Positions 51,447 through 60,245 of a stretch of DNA of 64,000 bases are shown here, in pieces. Location of the stretch: the NCBI GenBank assembly GCA_030715195.1, contig JAUYVI010000003.1, positions 1 through 64,000 of the forward strand, read 5' to 3'. The position numbers were made by a program, and so were the translations under genes. Position 1 is the first letter of the stretch, and every line of letters starts with the position of its first letter. The notes below the pieces were generated by a model. The model was not told where the DNA came from. It ran no database searches and saw only the letters and a list, made by a program, of their open reading frames with translations. Origin of the DNA: Dongia sedimenti (GTDB lineage: Bacteria > Pseudomonadota > Alphaproteobacteria > Dongiales > Dongiaceae).

Positions 51447-54101
51447 ATGACGTTGGAGAAGACCTTCCGGCCCGATGAGGTCGAGAAGCGGCAATACGAA
51501 GCCTGGGAGAAGTCGGGGGCCTTTGCCGGCCAGACCACCTCCAACAAGGTGCCCTATACGGTCATGATGCCGCCGCCGAACGTCACCGGCAGCCTGCACA
51601 TGGGCCACGCCCTCAACATGACCCTGCAGGACGTCCTGATCCGCCACGAGCGGATGAAGGGACGCGACGCGCTCTGGCAGCCCGGCACCGACCATGCCGG
51701 CATCGCCACCCAGATGGTGGTCGAGCGCCAACTCGCGCAGCAGGGCGTGAAACGCACCGATCTCGGCCGCGAGAAGTTCGTCGAGAAGGTCTGGGAGTGG
51801 AAGGCGGAATCCGGCGGGATGATCACCCGCCAGCTCCGCCGGCTCGGCGCCTCGCCCGATTGGGCGAAGGAACGCTTCACCATGGACGAGGGCCTGAACA
51901 AGGCCGTCCGCAAGGCCTTCGTTGATCTCTACCGGGCCGGCCTGATCTACCGCGACAAGCGGCTGGTCAACTGGGACCCGAAGCTGCACACCGCGATCTC
52001 CGACCTCGAGGTCGTGCAGAAGCAGGAGAAGGGCAAGCTCTGGCACCTCAAGTACCCGGTGGAGGGCCAGCCAGAGCGCTATCTCATCGTCGCGACCACG
52101 CGGCCGGAGACCATGCTCGGCGACACTGCGGTCGCGGTGCATCCCGAAGACGAGCGCTACAAGGATCTGGTCGGCAAGAAGGTGGTGCTGCCGCTGGTCG
52201 GCCGACCTATCCCCGTGGTCGCCGACGAATACGCCGATCCGGAAACCGGCTCGGGCGCGGTGAAGATCACGCCGGCGCATGACTTCAACGACTTCGAGGT
52301 CGGCAAACGCCATGCGCTGGAGATGATCAATATCTTCGACCGCGACGCGAAGCTGAACGAGAACGTGCCGGCGAAGTATCAGGGCCTCAGCCGCGAGGCC
52401 GCGCGCAAGATCGTGCTGGAGGATCTCGAGGCGCTCGGCCTGGTCGAGCGGATCGACGAGCATCCGATGACCAAGCCCTATGGCGACCGCTCCGACGTGG
52501 TGATCGAGCCCTGGCTCACCGACCAGTGGTATTGCGACGCCAAGACCCTGGCCCAGCCCGCGATCAAGGCGGTGGAGGAGGGGCGCACCGTCTTCGTGCC
52601 CCGGAACTGGGAGAACACCTATTTCGAATGGATGCGCAACATCCAGCCCTGGTGCATCTCGCGCCAGCTCTGGTGGGGCCACCAGATCCCGGCCTGGTAT
52701 GCGGAGGACGGCAAGGTGTTCGTCGCCTATACCGAGGAAGAGGCGCAGGCCGAGGCCGACAAGCATTACGGCGCGCCGACCAAGCTGGTTCGCGATTCCG
52801 ACGTGCTCGACACGTGGTTTTCTTCCGGCCAGTGGCCGTATTCCACGCTGGGTTGGCCCGATAAGACGCCCGAGCTTGCGCGCTACTACCCGGGTGACGT
52901 GCTGGTCACCGGCTTCGACATCATCTTCTTCTGGGTCGCCCGCATGATGATGATGGGCCTCCACTTCATGGGCGATGTGCCGTTCAAGACGGTCTACATC
53001 CACGCGCTGGTGCGCGACGAGCACGGCCAGAAGATGTCGAAGTCCAAGGGCAATGTGATCGACCCCCTGGACCTGATCGACAAATATGGCGCCGATGCCT
53101 TGCGCTTTACCCTGGTGGCGCAGGCCGGCCAGGGCCGCGACATCAAGATGTCGGAGCAGCGGGTCGAGGGCTATCGCAACTTCGCGACCAAGCTCTGGAA
53201 CGCCGCGCGCTTCTGCGAGATGAACGGCTGCGTGGCCGTGCCGGATTTCGATCCGAAATCGGCGCGGCAGAACCTCAATCGCTGGATCATCGGCCGCCTG
53301 GTGAAAGCGCGCCAGGCCGTCGATCTCGCGCTGGAAGGCTATCGCTTCGACACTTCGGCCGCCGCGCTCTACCAGTTCGCCTGGGGCGAGTTCTGCGACT
53401 GGCATCTCGAGTTCGCCAAGCCGGTCTTCCTCGGCGAGGACGAAGCGGCCAAGGCCGAGACCCGCGCCGTCACCGCCTGGGTGCTGGGCCAGCTCCTGCA
53501 CCTGATGCACCCGCTGATGCCTTTCATCACCGAGGAACTCTGGGCCCAGGTCGGCCCCAAGGGGTCCGGCGCGCTGATGACCGCGCATTGGCCGGAACTC
53601 GCGCCGGACCTGATCGATGCCAAGGCCGATGCCGACCTCGACTGGGTGATCCGCCTGATCGGCGAGGTCCGCGCGCTCCGCACCGAGATGAACGTGGCGC
53701 CGGGCGCGCAGGTCAACTTCGTGATCAAGGATGCCGGGACGGAGACGAAAGACCGGGTCGCCCAATACGGCGATCTGATCCGCCGCCTCGCGCGCGCCGA
53801 GCAAATCGACATCATCAGCGGCGAGCCGCCGAAAGGTGCCGCGCAGATCGTGCTCGACGAGGCGACGGTGTTCCTGCCGCTGGCCGGAATCATCGACATC
53901 GCCAAGGAACGGGCGCGCCTGACCAAGGAACTCGACAAGGCGAAGAGCGAGGCCGAGCGCATCGAGAAGAAGCTCGCCAACCCGCAATTCGTCTCGCGCG
54001 CCGACCCGACGGTGATCGAGGAACAGCGCACCAAGCTGGCCGAGTTCGAGCAGGCGAAAGCGAAGTTTGCGCAGGCGCTGGAGCGGCTGGCGGGAGTGTA
54101 A
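51447..54101 (+). CDS. valS: Valyl-tRNA synthetase
   Basis: An 884-residue class I synthetase. HIGH-type motif H51-MGH54 in [14 protein letters not shown] and KMSKS at 529-533. The editing (CP1) domain lies between about 190 and 340, the anticodon-binding domain follows 600, and a C-terminal coiled-coil arm (about 815-884, [24 protein letters not shown]) ends it. Essential enzyme charging tRNA-Val. ATG 51447 overlaps no neighbour. Confidence 0.97.
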   Translation: MTLEKTFRPDEVEKRQYEAWEKSGAFAGQTTSNKVPYTVMMPPPNVTGSLHMGHALNMTLQDVLIRHERMKGRDALWQPGTDHAGIATQMVVERQLAQQGVKRTDLGREKFVEKVWEWKAESGGMITRQLRRLGASPDWAKERFTMDEGLNKAVRKAFVDLYRAGLIYRDKRLVNWDPKLHTAISDLEVVQKQEKGKLWHLKYPVEGQPERYLIVATTRPETMLGDTAVAVHPEDERYKDLVGKKVVLPLVGRPIPVVADEYADPETGSGAVKITPAHDFNDFEVGKRHALEMINIFDRDAKLNENVPAKYQGLSREAARKIVLEDLEALGLVERIDEHPMTKPYGDRSDVVIEPWLTDQWYCDAKTLAQPAIKAVEEGRTVFVPRNWENTYFEWMRNIQPWCISRQLWWGHQIPAWYAEDGKVFVAYTEEEAQAEADKHYGAPTKLVRDSDVLDTWFSSGQWPYSTLGWPDKTPELARYYPGDVLVTGFDIIFFWVARMMMMGLHFMGDVPFKTVYIHALVRDEHGQKMSKSKGNVIDPLDLIDKYGADALRFTLVAQAGQGRDIKMSEQRVEGYRNFATKLWNAARFCEMNGCVAVPDFDPKSARQNLNRWIIGRLVKARQAVDLALEGYRFDTSAAALYQFAWGEFCDWHLEFAKPVFLGEDEAAKAETRAVTAWVLGQLLHLMHPLMPFITEELWAQVGPKGSGALMTAHWPELAPDLIDAKADADLDWVIRLIGEVRALRTEMNVAPGAQVNFVIKDAGTETKDRVAQYGDLIRRLARAEQIDIISGEPPKGAAQIVLDEATVFLPLAGIIDIAKERARLTKELDKAKSEAERIEKKLANPQFVSRADPTVIEEQRTKLAEFEQAKAKFAQALERLAGV

Positions 54102-54106
54102 GATTG

Positions 54107-54856
54107 ATGAGCCGAAGCGTATCACGACACCTGCGGCTCATCTTCCTCTTCTGCGTCATCGCGACGGCGCCAGCACCCCCGCTATTTGCGGATGCAAGCC
54201 AGTCGGAGGTTGAGCGCCTAAGTGCGCTGGTCTTCCCGGGGTCCGTCAATGTCTTGATGAAATGGCCCGACGCTGTTCGTTTCGCCATCGCGACAGACAA
54301 TGATCAAGATGCTGCGCTCGCTGTAAATGTCATCGCGGATATTGTCGATGCGCTTCCCGGCCGTTTTCGAAGCAGCATCGTTATCGAAAGACGCGTTCCA
54401 CTGACCGATGTTCCGCTGATCAGGGAACGAAGCCTCATTTATATGACCGCTCAGCCATATGATGATCTGAACGGCCCACTGCGCCCGTTCTTTGAAACGC
54501 TTATTACCAATGGCGATGATATTGATCAGAGGATCGAGCAGGTAAGGTCGCTGCGTGCGCCTTGGCAAACTACTTTCGGCACGAACGGTCGCTACGAAGT
54601 TGTCGGCGTCCTGGTTATGATCCCGTCATCGACAGATTTGGATACGAAGCGCCTGATGCTTGTCGGTGCCGTGGCTCAGGCAATCTGCCCAGCACAACTA
54701 CTTCTGCAAAGTGACCCTGGTTTGTTTGCGTCCGACGGGGAAAAAATTGCACTTTCTCCACTGGGAAGAGATTTATTCATTCTCATGCTCAGTGACGAGG
54801 TCAAGGCTGGCATGAGCAAGCCGGAGTTCGAAGCAATCGCTCGGCGCCTCCTTTAG
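54107..54856 (+). CDS. Hypothetical secreted protein (249 aa), A+T-richer
   Basis: A 249-residue protein with a signal peptide (HLRLIFLFCVIATAPAPPLFADA). The mature part is mixed alpha/beta, with VNVLMKWPDAVRFAIATDND near the start and LMLVGAVAQAICPAQLLLQSDPGLFASDGEKIALSPLGRD later; it faintly resembles secreted DUF2927-type proteins, but I cannot assign it. The DNA is visibly richer in A and T, with codons such as ATT, TTT and GAT, than valS beside it. This suggests foreign origin or relaxed selection. Start ATG 54107 with GGGAG, six bases after valS. Confidence 0.75.
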   Translation: MSRSVSRHLRLIFLFCVIATAPAPPLFADASQSEVERLSALVFPGSVNVLMKWPDAVRFAIATDNDQDAALAVNVIADIVDALPGRFRSSIVIERRVPLTDVPLIRERSLIYMTAQPYDDLNGPLRPFFETLITNGDDIDQRIEQVRSLRAPWQTTFGTNGRYEVVGVLVMIPSSTDLDTKRLMLVGAVAQAICPAQLLLQSDPGLFASDGEKIALSPLGRDLFILMLSDEVKAGMSKPEFEAIARRLL

Positions 54857-54868
54857 AGCGAAACGCTT

Positions 54869-56131
54869 TCAGCACTCCGCCGCGCGCTGCAGCAGCAACG
54901 TCCGCTCGCGCGCGTTCCGTGTCAGTGACGCCGCGCGCTCGAACTCCGCCTTCGCTTCCGCCTTGCGATCCAGCTTGAACAGCAGGTCGCCGCGCACGCC
55001 GGGTAGCAGGTGATAGGCCTTCAGCGCCGGCTCATCCAGCAAGGCATCGACCAGCACCAATCCCGCGGCCGGGCCTTCCGCCATCGAGACCGCGACGGCC
55101 CGGTTGAGCTCCACCACCGGTGACGGCGTGATGTGCCCAAGCGCGTCATAGATCGCGACGATCCGCGTCCAATCGGTCTCGGCCGCGGTGTGGGCGCGGG
55201 CGTGGCAGGCGGCGATCTCGGCCTGCAGCACATAGGGGCCGAGGCCGATGCCTTGGGCCGCGGCTTCGCGCTCGGCGCGATCCAGTGCGGCGAGACCGCG
55301 GCGGATCAGCATGTGGTCCCAGCGGGCGCGGTCCTGGTCCATCAGTAGGATCGGCTCGCCGTTCGGCGCCACGCGGGCATGCAGGCGCGAGGCCTGGATC
55401 TCCATCAGGGCGACCAGGCCATGCACTTCCGGCTCGTGCGGCGCCAGTTCGGCCAGGATGCGTCCCAGCCGCAGCGCCTCGTCGCACAAGCCCGGCCGGA
55501 CCCAATCCTGGCCGGAGGTGGCGGTGTAGCCTTCGTTGAAGATGAGATAGACGACCTCCAGCACCGAGCCCAGGCGCGCCCCCATCTCCTCGCCGCGCGG
55601 CACTTCGAACGGGACCTTGGCCTCGGAGAGCGTCCGCTTGGCGCGGACGATGCGCTGCGCCATGGTCGGCTCGGCGACCAGGAAGGCACGGGCGATCTCG
55701 TCGGTGGCGAGGCCGCCGATCATGCGCAGGGTCATGGCCGCGCGGGCCTCGGCGGAAAGCACGGGATGGCAGGCGGTGAAGATCAGCCGCAGGACGTCGT
55801 CGCCGACATTGTCGTCAAGTGCGGCATCCCAGTCGGGCATTTCCTGCTCCTGGGACGCAAGCTCGTGGCCGATCTCGGCATGCTTCTTCTGCTGCATGAC
55901 GCGGCGCCGGATGCCGTCGATCGCACGGTTCTTGGCGCTCTGCATCAACCAGGCGCCAGGCTTCTCCGGGATGCCGGATTCGGGCCATTGCCGGAGGGCG
56001 GCCTCCAGCGCGTCCTGAGCCAGCTCCTCGGCCTGGCCGACGTCGCGGGTGATGCGCGTCAGGCCCGCGATCAGCTTCGCCGCCTCGATCCGCCAGACCG
56101 CGTCGATGGTGCGGTGGATGTCGTTGTTCAT
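54869..56131 (-). CDS. ECF42-type RNA polymerase sigma factor with C-terminal extension
   Basis: A 420-residue extracytoplasmic-function sigma factor. Region 2 (AWRIEAAKLIAGLTRITRDVGQAEELAQDALEAAL and the PGAWLMQSAKNRAIDGIRR motif) and region 4 (about 110-180, LRMIGGLATDEIARAFLVAEPTMAQRIVRAK) are followed by a long extension with TPR-like helices (DUF6596 type, about 190-420). This layout defines the ECF42 group. The start is ATG 56131. It is the last gene after three DGPF/VOC genes on the same strand, the neighbourhood known for ECF42 factors. The extension, not an anti-sigma factor, controls activity in studied members. Confidence 0.9.
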   Translation of the reverse strand: MNNDIHRTIDAVWRIEAAKLIAGLTRITRDVGQAEELAQDALEAALRQWPESGIPEKPGAWLMQSAKNRAIDGIRRRVMQQKKHAEIGHELASQEQEMPDWDAALDDNVGDDVLRLIFTACHPVLSAEARAAMTLRMIGGLATDEIARAFLVAEPTMAQRIVRAKRTLSEAKVPFEVPRGEEMGARLGSVLEVVYLIFNEGYTATSGQDWVRPGLCDEALRLGRILAELAPHEPEVHGLVALMEIQASRLHARVAPNGEPILLMDQDRARWDHMLIRRGLAALDRAEREAAAQGIGLGPYVLQAEIAACHARAHTAAETDWTRIVAIYDALGHITPSPVVELNRAVAVSMAEGPAAGLVLVDALLDEPALKAYHLLPGVRGDLLFKLDRKAEAKAEFERAASLTRNARERTLLLQRAAEC

Positions 56132-56186
56132 CCCGCCCGGATAGCAGGGTGACGGGGGTTACGGCAAGGTGGAGCAACGCCTTCTC

Positions 56187-56343
56187 CTCCCCCTTCAGGG
56201 GGAGGTGGGTGGGGGCACTGCAGCCTTGATGCATTCGATCCAGCGCCGCGTGCTGCTTTCGCGCATTGCCTTCGACCTGGCGCTGGCTCCTGAACGTCAC
56301 GGCTGCAGTGCCCCCCTCTCAATCTCCCCCCTGAAGGGGGGAG
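56187..56343. repeat. Paired C-run/G-run hairpin element with terminal inverted arms
   Basis: Hairpin CTCCCCC-TTCA-GGGGGAG (56187-56204) and hairpin CTCCCCCC-TGAA-GGGGGGAG (56324-56343) flank 120 bp. Next to them, GGGGGCACTGCAGCC (56211-56225) and GGCTGCAGTGCCCCC (56301-56315) are exact inverted copies. It occupies the 230-bp gap between the sigma-factor and DGPF genes and is related to 28071-28159. Confidence 0.75.
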
Positions 56344-56361
56344 AGGCATGACTGAGCGCGG

Positions 56362-56820
56362 TCACTTTTTCTTCTTCGCGACTTTCTTCACCGTCTTCTT
56401 CCGCTTCTTCTCCAGCGCCTTGCGGATCTTTGGCTCGTGCTTGGCCGCGGCTTTGACTTCCGGCGTGAAGTCTTCCCATTCCTGGACCTGGCGGATCTCG
56501 ATGGTCATGTCGTCGCCACCGGGGCATTTCTTCGCCCATTTGATCGCTTCGGCCTTGGACTTCACGTCGATCATCCAAAAGCCGCCGACCACCTCCTTCG
56601 CTTCCGGAAAGGGACCGTCCTTCACCACCGGCTTGCCGCCCGGGAAGGTGACCCGGACGCCGGTCGAGGGCGGGTGCAGACCCTCCATCGCCAGCACCAC
56701 GCCGGCTTCCAGCAGCGCGTTGTTGTACTTGTCCATCGCGCCGACCGTCTCCGCATCTGGCATGGCGTCGGCGGGGGCGGACTCATATCCCTTCGGGATC
56801 ACGATCATCATGAAACGCAT
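56362..56820 (-). CDS. DGPF-motif protein (YCII-like) with basic C-terminal tail
   Basis: A 152-residue protein of the YCII-related fold. The name-giving motif VKDGPFPEAKEVVGGFWMI is present near residue 70. The last 30 residues are almost all Lys, Arg and Ala (KALEKKRKKTVKKVAKKKK), absent from the sister protein at 57284-57715. DGPF proteins accompany ECF sigma factors, but their biochemistry is unresolved. It lies between the VOC gene (15 bp upstream) and the paired-hairpin repeat. Confidence 0.85.
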   Translation of the reverse strand: MRFMMIVIPKGYESAPADAMPDAETVGAMDKYNNALLEAGVVLAMEGLHPPSTGVRVTFPGGKPVVKDGPFPEAKEVVGGFWMIDVKSKAEAIKWAKKCPGGDDMTIEIRQVQEWEDFTPEVKAAAKHEPKIRKALEKKRKKTVKKVAKKKK

Positions 56821-56835
56821 CGTCGTGCTCCTCGC

Positions 56836-57252
56836 TCACATCGCCTGCGGGACGATGACCATCCAGCCCAGACCGAACTTGTCGGCGAGCATGCCGAAGG
56901 CCGGCGAGAAGAAGGTCTTGGTGAGCGGCATGCGCACTTGGCCGCCGTCGCTGAGGGCCTTGAAGACGCGCTGCGCGTCGGCCTCGTCCTTGCAGTTGTA
57001 GGTCAGCGAGAAGCCTTCGAACTTGGTGCTGCCGCTGCAATGGCCGTCGGAGCCCATGATCGTGGAATCGCCGACCTCGAAGTTCATGTGCATGACCTTG
57101 TTCTCGCCGCCGGGCGGGATCGAGCCCGGCTGCGGGTCCGGCATATCCTTGTACTTCATGACCATCTCGTTCTTGGCGCCGAGCACCTTCTTGTAGAAGT
57201 TCAGCGCCTCTTCCGCGCGGCCCTCGAAAAACAGATAGGGTTGAACCTGCAT
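56836..57252 (-). CDS. VOC-family protein (PhnB-like)
   Basis: A 138-residue protein of the vicinal-oxygen-chelate fold (glyoxalase/bleomycin-resistance superfamily) in the PhnB/3-demethylubiquinone methyltransferase-like branch. It starts MQVQPYLFFEGRAEEALNFYKKVLG and has FEVGDSTIMGSDGHC and SPAFGMLADKFGLGWMV. Most of this branch have no assigned substrate. It sits between the two DGPF genes. Confidence 0.85.
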   Translation of the reverse strand: MQVQPYLFFEGRAEEALNFYKKVLGAKNEMVMKYKDMPDPQPGSIPPGGENKVMHMNFEVGDSTIMGSDGHCSGSTKFEGFSLTYNCKDEADAQRVFKALSDGGQVRMPLTKTFFSPAFGMLADKFGLGWMVIVPQAM

Positions 57253-57283
57253 GACACTCTCCTGTCGTCTTTGTGGTTAGCGA

Positions 57284-57715
57284 TTACTTCTTCAGCCCGG
57301 CTTCCATCTCGCGGAACTTGCCGATCGCATCCTTGGCGGCGTCGATCGTCGCGAAGTCCTCGAGCTCGTAGAGCTGTCGTACCTCGATCTCGCACTCATG
57401 ATCGAAATGCGGCTTCGGGAAGCGCCGGGTCCATTCCAGTGCTTCCTCACGCGTCTTGGTCTGGATCAGCGTGTAGCCGGCGATCATTTCCTTGGCTTCG
57501 GTGAAGGGACCATCGACGACGGTTCGCTTGTCGCCGCTATACTTGACCTTCCACCCGGCCGAGCTCGGCTGCAGGCCGGAAGCGTCGAGCAGCACGCCGG
57601 CCTTCACCAACTCGTCGTGATAGGCCCCCATGGCTTCGAACAGCTTCTCGGCATTCTCCGGAAACTTTCCGGCTTCGGTATCCTTGGTGGCTTTCACCAT
57701 GATCATGAAACGCAT
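57284..57715 (-). CDS. DGPF-motif protein (YCII-like)
   Basis: A 143-residue protein, first gene of the ECF42 unit. It has VKYSGDKRTVVDGPFTEAKEMIAGYTLIQ, the DGPF motif near residue 70, and a Met-rich start MRFMIMVKATKD. ATG 57715 is preceded by GGAGAG. A promoter-like pair of hexamers lies 46-75 bp upstream (57761-57790). Such proteins are regular partners of ECF42 and may act as sensors or oxidoreductase-like enzymes, which is inference. Confidence 0.87.
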   Translation of the reverse strand: MRFMIMVKATKDTEAGKFPENAEKLFEAMGAYHDELVKAGVLLDASGLQPSSAGWKVKYSGDKRTVVDGPFTEAKEMIAGYTLIQTKTREEALEWTRRFPKPHFDHECEIEVRQLYELEDFATIDAAKDAIGKFREMEAGLKK

Positions 57716-57760
57716 CGGTCTCTCCGTTGTTTCGGTGGTTCCCAGCTGGGTTCCTGTGAA

Positions 57761-57790
57761 GACGTCGAAGGAACTGCCGCCGGATCGACA
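57761..57790 (-). promoter_or_regulatory. Likely ECF42-dependent promoter of the DGPF-VOC-DGPF-sigma unit
   Basis: On the minus strand TGTCGA (57790-57785), 17 bp, then CGACGTC (57767-57761). As I recall, ECF42 targets carry TGTCGA at -35 and a CGA/CGTC-type -10. Placed about 46 nt ahead of the DGPF start at 57715, it suggests autoregulation of the sigma operon. The rest of 57716-57918 shows nothing clear. Confidence 0.55.
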
Positions 57791-57918
57791 GCGCTCGGCG
57801 AGAGATCGGCGATTTTTCCGCCGGATCCACCCTCTTATTTTCCGCTATTCCATAAGTTCTTGAAAATATTGCATAGTAGAAAGAAGCCGTGCTGCGACGC
57901 GGCATTCAGGGGGCGTTC

Positions 57919-58500
57919 ATGACGGTTTTGCGTCTCTTCCTGGGAGCGATCCTTCTGCTGGCGGCCGCGGGCGCCGCCGTTGCCGACCCGGTCACGGTCG
58001 AGGGCATCACCTTTTCCGACGAGAAGGGCAATTTCCGCCTGGTCTCGGTCAGCGGCAAAGGCAGCATCGAGGACCCCTTCGTGGTGAAAGAGGAAGTGAC
58101 CGGCCCCAACGATCCGATCCTGGTGATCAAGGGCTTCACCCGCGATTTCGGCAACCGGGTGGGAACGCAGCACACCGCGGCCTTTGCCATGATCAAGATC
58201 GTCGTCAACAAGACCGATCGCGCGTGGCAGGGCTATCAGATCGAGCTGCGCGAGATCGAAAACCGGTCGAGCACCTATGAGGACGGGTTGAGCTTCGGCC
58301 AGGCTTCGGTCGTCGCCGATCAATACGTCAACAGCAGCCTGCCGCATTCCCAGCGCCTGGACGAACCGGAAGATGCGCTCGGCTTCGGCGGCGAATCGAT
58401 TCCGCCCGGCGGCGAAGCGACCTTCCGCTTCATCATCTCCGACATGTCGCCGCTCTACCGCTTCTTCCTGGTGCAGCGTCCCCAGCAGCCGCTCTCGTGA
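57919..58500 (+). CDS. Hypothetical exported protein (193 aa)
   Basis: A 193-residue protein with a signal peptide (VLRLFLGAILLLAAAGAAVA, cut near ADP). The mature part is beta-rich, with SVSGKGSIEDPFVVKEEVTGPNDPILVIKGF, VVNKTDRAWQGYQIELREIEN and GGESIPPGGEATFRFIISDMSP segments, which look like an immunoglobulin-like fold. I do not recognise a family. ATG 57919 follows AGGGGG. It precedes the TPM genes by 82 bp and may share their transcript. Confidence 0.7.
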   Translation: MTVLRLFLGAILLLAAAGAAVADPVTVEGITFSDEKGNFRLVSVSGKGSIEDPFVVKEEVTGPNDPILVIKGFTRDFGNRVGTQHTAAFAMIKIVVNKTDRAWQGYQIELREIENRSSTYEDGLSFGQASVVADQYVNSSLPHSQRLDEPEDALGFGGESIPPGGEATFRFIISDMSPLYRFFLVQRPQQPLS

Positions 58501-58582
58501 GCGCGCCGCTGTCGCGCGGCGGCTCTCGCCCCGCGGCGCACTCTACTGTATGTTGAGCGCGTCAGTGGGGGATCGGCGCGGC

Positions 58583-59452
58583 ATGCGGGTCAGGGGAATC
58601 ATTCTGGGCGTTGTGGCGCGGCTGGCTCTGCTCGTCACCGTCCTGGCCGGAGCCCCGGCCCTTGGCCTTTCGACACCGGAGCGCAACGGCTGGGTGACCG
58701 ATCAGGCGGGCATCCTCGATCCGGATACCGCGGGTGCGATTGCCACCAAGCTGGCCGATCTTCAGCGCAACACCGGTGACGAGGTCGTGGTCGTCACGCT
58801 CAGCGACCTGCAGGGCGCCTCGATCGAAACCTGGGGCAACGTGCTCGGCGAGAGTTGGAATGTCGGACGAAGCGGTGGCCACGAAACCGGCGTGGTGCTG
58901 ATCGTGGCGCCGAATGACCGCAAGGTGCGGATCGCGGTCGGCTATGGACTCGGCAATCGGATTCCGGATTCGGTCGCCGCAGCGATCATCGCGGATCATA
59001 TCCTGCCTTACTTCAAGCAGGGCGACTTCGCCCGCGGCGTCAGCGCCGGTGTCGACAGTATCGCGGTTCAGCTCAACCGCGGACCGAGCGCGACCACCAC
59101 CACGAACCGAACGGATGTCGAGCGCGGCGCCTATCCTGTGGGCGCGCCGCCGCCGGGCTTCTGGACGCGGCTGCGCCACAAGCTGTTGCCGGGCGTTGAC
59201 GCCGACGTTTTCGCCTTCTGGGCTGTGGTGTTCATCGTGGTCTTCTTCTTGATGGTGTTGAATGTTGGCAATGTCGGCGGCCGTGGGCGCCGACGGTGGA
59301 ACGGCTATTACTACGACGATGACGACTGGAGCCGCTCCTCTAGCGGCAGCTCTTCCGGCCGCTGGTTCTCCGGCGGCGGAGGAGGATCGTCGAGCGGCAG
59401 CGGCTCATCGAGCGGTGGGTCCTTCGGCGGCGGAGCGACGGGATCGTGGTGA
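58583..59452 (+). CDS. TPM-domain protein (YgcG-like), membrane-anchored
   Basis: A 289-residue protein: signal peptide (about 1-26), then a TPM domain (about 30-165, WVTDQAGILDPDTAGAIATKL, then DRKVRIAVGYGLGNRIPDSVA). A membrane helix (about 211-232) and a C-terminal Gly/Ser-rich tail follow. TPM proteins have been linked to photosystem repair and phosphatase activity in plants; the bacterial role is unclear. The ATG at 58583 has GGGGGA about 13 nt upstream. The next gene overlaps its stop by four bases. Confidence 0.85.
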   Translation: MRVRGIILGVVARLALLVTVLAGAPALGLSTPERNGWVTDQAGILDPDTAGAIATKLADLQRNTGDEVVVVTLSDLQGASIETWGNVLGESWNVGRSGGHETGVVLIVAPNDRKVRIAVGYGLGNRIPDSVAAAIIADHILPYFKQGDFARGVSAGVDSIAVQLNRGPSATTTTNRTDVERGAYPVGAPPPGFWTRLRHKLLPGVDADVFAFWAVVFIVVFFLMVLNVGNVGGRGRRRWNGYYYDDDDWSRSSSGSSSGRWFSGGGGGSSSGSGSSSGGSFGGGATGSW

Positions 59453-60234
59453 CCGTTCGCTCCATCGCCGTTGGATTGGTGCTGTTGCTCGGCATGGTCG
59501 CGCAGGCTTGGGCCGACCCGTCGATCCCGCCGCTCACCGGCCGCGTCGTGGACCTTGCGCATATCCTCGACCAACGCACGGTGGATTCGCTCACCCGGCA
59601 GCTCGCCGACCACGAGGCCACGACCACCAACCAGGTCGTGGTCGTAACGCTGCCAGGACTCCAGGGCTACACGATCGAGCAGTGGGGACGGGCGCTGTTG
59701 AATGGCTGGGGCATCGGCCAGCGCGACAAGAACAACGGCGTCGTTCTGGTGGTCGCGCCAAACGATCGCCGCCTTCGCATCGAGGTCGGATACGGGCTTG
59801 AGGAGGCGCTCAGCGCCTCCGCAGCCACCAATATCGTCGAGGCAGAGATCGTCCCGCGCTTCAAGCGCAGCGACATGACGGGCGGCATCACGGCCGGCGT
59901 CAACGCCATCCTGCAAACCATCGCCGGCACCTATCGGCCATTGCCGGCGGTTGAGCGGAGCAATATCGAGCAAAAGGACATCTGGCGCTATGCGCCATTT
60001 GTGGTGTTCCCCCTGATCTTCATCGCGGTGGTCTTGATCAACGTCACGCGGGGTGGCGGCTCGGGTCGCCGCGGCCGGTACTATGACAACAGCTATAACA
60101 ACTATGGGAATGGCCCGATCTGGAACAACGACCGCGGCCCGCGCAGCAGTGGCTTTTCGCGCGGCGGGGGCGGCGGCGGCTTCTCGGGCGGTGGCGGCAG
60201 TGGCGGCGGCGGCGGCGCGAGCGGTCGGTGGTAG
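59449..60234 (+). CDS. TPM-domain protein (YgcG-like), second copy
   Basis: A 261-residue paralogue of the preceding gene: signal peptide, TPM domain (GRVVDLAHILDQRTVDSLTRQL, then APNDRRLRIEVGYGLEEALS), membrane helix near 185-203 and a Gly-rich C-terminus. It starts at GTG 59449 within the GTGA overlap (59446 is a second GTG). Translated together with the first copy. Confidence 0.85.
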   Translation: MTVRSIAVGLVLLLGMVAQAWADPSIPPLTGRVVDLAHILDQRTVDSLTRQLADHEATTTNQVVVVTLPGLQGYTIEQWGRALLNGWGIGQRDKNNGVVLVVAPNDRRLRIEVGYGLEEALSASAATNIVEAEIVPRFKRSDMTGGITAGVNAILQTIAGTYRPLPAVERSNIEQKDIWRYAPFVVFPLIFIAVVLINVTRGGGSGRRGRYYDNSYNNYGNGPIWNNDRGPRSSGFSRGGGGGGFSGGGGSGGGGGASGRW

Positions 60235-60245
60235 AAGGGCGAGCG

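Noticed and set aside
51426..54125. 899-codon open frame on the minus strand opposite valS
   Set aside because: It is the antisense shadow of valS in high-G+C DNA. The translation has no family motifs and is Arg/His/Leu-rich with low complexity.
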